NCBI GenBank assembly: GCA_037954665.1 | Contig: JBBMOL010000013.1 | Span: 6,572,001-6,636,000, forward strand | DNA length: 64,000 bases | Direction of reading: 5' to 3' | Origin: Laguncularia racemosa | Taxonomy: Eukaryota; Streptophyta; Magnoliopsida; Myrtales; Combretaceae | Shown here: positions 60,010 through 64,000 of the stretch, piece by piece | Layout of the letters: each line of letters begins with the position of its first letter | Position numbering within the stretch: the first letter of the stretch is position 1 | Notes under the pieces: model-generated | What the model saw: the letters and a program-made list of their open reading frames with translations, nothing else | The model's database searches: none | What the model was told of the DNA's origin: nothing | Program-made: the position numbers and the translations under genes

Positions 60010-61200
60010 TGATAAATGCACATTTTACTCATATTTTATAGTATGATTTATGATGAAATTCAATGGATTCTATGGAATTCATGGGAAGATGGTACTTAAT
60101 AGATGTATTTTGATTATTCAGGTCTTTGAGGACTTATATTCAAGATATAAGCGGAGCACATAGAAAGATGGCATGGAAAGCATTGGAAGTTGGACTAATT
60201 TTTACATCCAAGGCCGTTAGCCTTCACAGCCGGCTTACATCTAAGGCCGCCGGCCTTCACAGCCGGCTTACATTAAACGCCGCTGGCTTTGATCCGGCTT
60301 TGGGCCGGCCTTCTTTCTGACGAATTGTCTCGTCCATCCTTTGATATATAAATAGCCTTGTTGCAACAAAGAGAGGAGACCTTTTGCCAATTTTTCAACC
60401 TAGAAAGAGTTCTTTTGGGAGAATTTTGTATTCAAGCCTGAATTGATTCAATTGAGTGGAGAGGAATCATTTGTGGGGATTGAGTTATTGATTCTTAAAG
60501 CTTTGGGGAAGTTTTGCAATTGAGGATCTTCAAACAATTGTGTTACCAGATTGGTGATCTCTAAATTGTTGATTATTTATGCAATTGAGTAATATATTAT
60601 CAATTACAATGAATCGTATTGCATGTGCTTCTATCAATTGTTATTCTGTTGTCATCTCCATGATGTTCTAATTTCTTTTGGTGGGAAGGGGATGAAACCC
60701 TAGACTGGTAGAATGATAATTGTAGTTATGCTATAGAATTATTAGGCATGTGGAATATTCATATTGTAATCTTTTTGCTATAATTCTTTGTTTCTTAATT
60801 GAATCAGATTTATAGGAACGTTGATGACTCGGAAGGGGAATTAGGGTTCATAAGAAATTCTTGATAATGAGTAATTAACATATGCGGAAGCTGAGTTAGT
60901 CACTTTTGTTTGAAATTATCTTAATATTAATGCAATGCTTCTAATTGATTTTTCTCTAAGGGATTAGGAGAGATTGATTTGGGGTATTAGTCATTCATAT
61001 AACTGGAAAGTTTATGATTATAAATATGAGTCTTCTATTAATTTGTATAGCGAAAGCTAATAGATTAATTTGGGGTTTGTTAATTTCGTATGAATATCCA
61101 CATGATTAAGGATTATTATAGCATGATAGCAATTTGACTAACTTGTCTAGGGTGAATTCTTAATTCCTACCATCTTAATTGAAAAGTTTATTTGTTCAAG
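60010..61200 (+). repeat. 3' LTR of the Athila-type element, truncated
   Basis: It matches the 5' LTR from its first base to TTTATTTGTTCAAG at 61200 (partner 51186) and then stops abruptly, losing the last 217 bp. Its TATA box TATAAATA is at 60347-60354. Upstream of it, 60205-60305 holds extra tandem copies of a GGCCG(C)CGGCCTTCACAGCC unit that the 5' LTR lacks. Confidence 0.88.
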
Positions 61201-61429
61201 TTTTAGGAATGTTCATGTGATGGGTTGGAGATAAGTGAGATGTTTGACTTGTTGCTTTTTGTGATAAATCCAAAGTTCATTAGTTCTCAATCTTATTTTT
61301 TGATACGGTGTGAGAGGAATTTAAGTGTTGTCGTAAATGAGGGAGTTGCGCAAGAGCTAAATTTGCCAATAAGCAAATGTAAATAAAACAATTTTTGGTG
61401 GTCTTAAATTCAAACAATCCTTCTTACTT

Positions 61430-63960
61430 TATCTTACATTTTGATGAATCCACTTATTTATAAGTAGATGAGAGCTAAGTATGAGAACACGTTCCATACC
61501 TAAAGCTGACCATATGTCCCAAAGCTCTATATAGTCTCTCAGGGCATGAGAAATGTTCTTATGCTATAACGTACATTTGGGGCAAAAGTATCTCGATTAA
61601 AAATGTTAGCTAGTTTGTCTCCTACTAGAAGAGCATTATTTAGAGCTTGCCATAAAAATAACTTGACTTTTGGTAACAACACTGCATTCTATATCCATTG
61701 CATCGAGAATTGATCTTGGTTATCCAAATTTTGTTGTCGATATTGTTGTAGTAATCCATAGAATTCCCCTATAGAGGTTTTCTTCCTTATTGTGAAGGAA
61801 GAAATTGATTGATTATTTAACTCATTATATAGGGCTGTTAGTCTAATGTAATGCCCTAAACCTGGGTTACGCTACTGCTCGCCATGTGTCCTTATCTCAT
61901 AAGAATATGTAAGGCTTTAAATCAATTTTGATATCTTTTTGACTTGTAATTCCTATATAAAAACATTCAATACATCCCATAACTTCAAAATAAATTTCAT
62001 AAATTGATATCTAACATCTAACGCAGCGAAAGTCTATAAACTTTAAATTAACATTTTCCAAAAGATAATATTTATTACATTCAAATAATATAATTTTCCT
62101 AAATTCTAATCACCGTAATAGTAATGGTAATCATTATCTTCCTCTCTCCATGGTTTACCCAAACTTAAGTTATCTTCTGGGTTATTATCTCATTTAACAC
62201 CTGTATCTAAAAAAATATTCCTTGAAGGGTAAAGTAATGCTCAGTATGTATAACATAAGCACATACGCATGAATAAACATGAACAAGTATCACATGCAAC
62301 ATGCAGTACTTAATCATAGGTAACCGTTTTATGATACAATTTATGTTTACAAGTAACAATAAGATACTCATGACCCCCCCTTAACACACTTAACACATTG
62401 GAAAATGTATTGGTGATGAGAATTACCACTATGGGCCTTATACCCATGTCCACTTAATCCTTAAATGTGGTGATGGGACCTGCTATTACGGGCTCCACAC
62501 TTATGGTACACGTAATCTTGGTGATGAGAACTACCATTACAAGCTTGACACCCATGTCCACTTAATCCTCTTAAACTAACATTTAACCAAGATCATTTCT
62601 AAGCACGACTCCACTAAGGACAATGTCACATAAGGATCATTGGGGTGCTCCTTAGGAATCTGCCACTATGAGCCCTTAGGCCGAGCCAAGCACATATATC
62701 ATACAACTTAAATACTTAAGCTAAATTATTCAACTTAATCAATTTCAACACATATATTAATTTAAACAAGCACAAAACAGTACATAAATTACACGTACCT
62801 TGAATCTTAACCTAAAGCACTTTTGGTCTTGGACTTAAGTTAAACTGAAATCTATACAACATCAATAATTCCTTTTTAGTATTAATTCTAGGATTGATAT
62901 CATTTCTTAACTCTTTTAATCTTAATCATTTAATTTATCTAAGGTTTTACTAGCTATCTAGGTCAAGTGGAAATTAGCTTAATTAGAAGTTAAATGGATA
63001 TATAATTAAATTATATTTTATTCAACACGGTTATGTTAGAGGCCGTGTAGCTTAACACGGGCTGGTATATGACCGTGTTAAAAGTCGTGTATCTTTTGGT
63101 GAGTTTTGACTTCAACATAGTTTCAATATGGCCGTGTTGGGAGGCTGTATTTCTCTCGATTCAACACGGTTGAAACACGACTGTATCAGGAGGTCATGTA
63201 TCTTTTAGTGTAAGGTTTGTATTCAACACAATCAAAACACGAACGTGTTGGAAGGTTATGTATCTCTCGAAAATTTCCACGAACCCTTAATTCTTCATTC
63301 TAACTCCTCCTAAACTTGATTATCTCTATTCCTAGACTTGATTAAATCTCTGAAACATGTATTTACAAATAAATTACATGGATTGGTTTACTTACTTCAA
63401 TAATTCCACAAGTTGTATCCTTGAGCCGTTGATTCCCAATCTCATTTCGTCCTTTCTCAAAATTTGAGTTCTAGATGAACAAGGTGATGTAACTAGATTA
63501 GATTATTCATTCTTCACGAAAATTCTTGTATAAAATTTTTACCTTGTGTATTTGGAATTAGTCCACGTCGTTTTCCTTTAGTTGTTTTAGGGTTTGTACC
63601 GAGAGCTTTTCCTTTTGTCTGCTGTTTTTACTGTGAAGGGTGAAAAAGAAGGAGACTTAGGTCAATTTAGAGTATTTATACTCTGACTATAAAAAGATCC
63701 ATTTACCCCTCAATTTTATAAAATTCTCGTCCTTAATCTTAGTTTTTATATTATAATATTATAATCAAGTTATTAAAATTTTTAGGTATTATATCTAAAA
63801 TCTTCAAGAAGGATGTTGGAGATCTCAAAGCCTAACTTATCATTATCCCATTGTAACTTATTAATATACACATCCTTCTTTGATGTGTATTGTATCAGTC
63901 CAACAATTTTGGATCTCATTGATGATGTGTCCTATATATCATATAAGAAGCTCACTTTAC
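61430..63960 (-). pseudogene. Non-LTR (LINE) retrotransposon fragment, split by a solo LTR
   Basis: On the minus strand 61680-61570 encodes LLPKVKLFLWQALNNALLVG and then DKLANIFNRDTF, the zf-RVT region found at the C-terminal side of plant LINE reverse transcriptases; CPKC follows in another frame after a slip. Upstream, one frame reads across the solo LTR junction: DKLGFEISNILLEDF (from about 63850) joins RLTALYNELNN (61845 down) when the LTR and one TCTAA copy are removed. No RT catalytic core or endonuclease lies within the window. The outer limits are approximate. 61201-61430 may also belong to it but shows no clear motif. Confidence 0.6.
61847..63793 (-). repeat. Solo LTR, same family as 4007-5951, opposite orientation
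   Basis: The block has inverted ends TGTAAT...ATTATA (the latter expected as ATTACA) and is flanked by identical pentamers TCTAA at 61842-61846 and 63794-63798. Read on the minus strand it carries a TATA box (GAGTATAAATACTC, about 63675), followed by the leader, ACACGG/CCGTGT short repeats (63025-63250) and the GGCTCGGCCTAAGGGCTC block shared with 5160-5180. Four or so diverged copies of a GGTGATGAGAACTACCA(T/C)TA unit lie at 62410-62560. No internal domain is adjacent. Confidence 0.85.
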
Positions 63961-64000
63961 TCCCATTCCCCCAAAAAGCCTCACTTGCTTACTCTATGTC

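Larger units (their letters stand above)
50063..61200 (+). mobile_element. Athila-type Ty3/gypsy retrotransposon with third ORF
   Basis: Two near-identical LTRs (50063-51403 and 60010-61200, the latter truncated) enclose a primer-binding site complementary to tRNA-Asp, gag, protease, reverse transcriptase, RNase H, integrase, a third ORF, a long non-coding 3' region and a purine tract. The tRNA-Asp site, the absence of a chromodomain and the extra 3' ORF fit the Athila lineage. By eye the LTRs differ at about 25-30 places over 1.1 kb, apart from an extra tandem block in the 3' copy, so insertion was fairly recent. The element is dead in coding terms: a dozen in-frame stops and one frameshift. 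It inserted into or beside the copia remnant on its left; the right flank is a LINE fragment. Confidence 0.9.

Overview
This is a window of nuclear DNA from a flowering plant, most likely a eudicot. It has intron-bearing genes of plant families, long AT-rich spacers, and several kinds of plant transposon nested in one another. I cannot name the species.

Only two host genes are supported. At the left edge, on the minus strand, a three-exon gene (213-1313) encodes a 157-residue plant-specific protein of unknown function. At 41.3-43.4 kb, on the plus strand, a five-exon gene encodes a JAGGED/NUBBIN-type C2H2 zinc-finger repressor that controls lateral-organ growth. As far as I remember, the Arabidopsis relatives of these two genes are immediate neighbours, so the pair looks like conserved microsynteny pushed about 40 kb apart by transposons.

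Between the genes lie: a terminal-inverted-repeat element holding a solo LTR (3.5-6.2 kb); a large non-autonomous Tat/Ogre-type Ty3 element (about 6.7-24.4 kb) that has a gag frame but no recognisable pol; a hAT transposon inserted five codons into that gag (10037-17697); a solo LTR of the same Tat family inside the hAT transposase gene (12615-15061); and organellar DNA with a plastid ycf2 piece near the transposase 3' end (about 16718-17296). Next come a three-copy dispersed repeat (24.4, 33.0 and 35.7 kb), a CACTA element in its first copy that has captured part of a monodehydroascorbate reductase gene (24742-30031), MITEs, and a young non-autonomous hAT with a perfect 8-bp target duplication (37069-38433).

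Right of JAGGED are a MITE, a decayed minus-strand Ty1/copia element (46.6-50.06 kb), an Athila-type Ty3 element with gag, protease, RT, RNase H, integrase and a third ORF (50063-61200, its 3' LTR cut short), a LINE fragment, and a solo LTR inserted in that fragment (61847-63793). The solo LTRs at 4.0 and 61.8 kb belong to one family in opposite orientations.

The in-frame stops in the Athila and Tat reading frames look almost entirely like C-to-T changes, mostly CAG to TAG in Athila, which is the expected mark of silencing by cytosine methylation. I found no RNA genes, CRISPR arrays or prokaryote-type operons. The most unusual content is the nesting history and the captured or foreign gene fragments, not a clearly new biological system.
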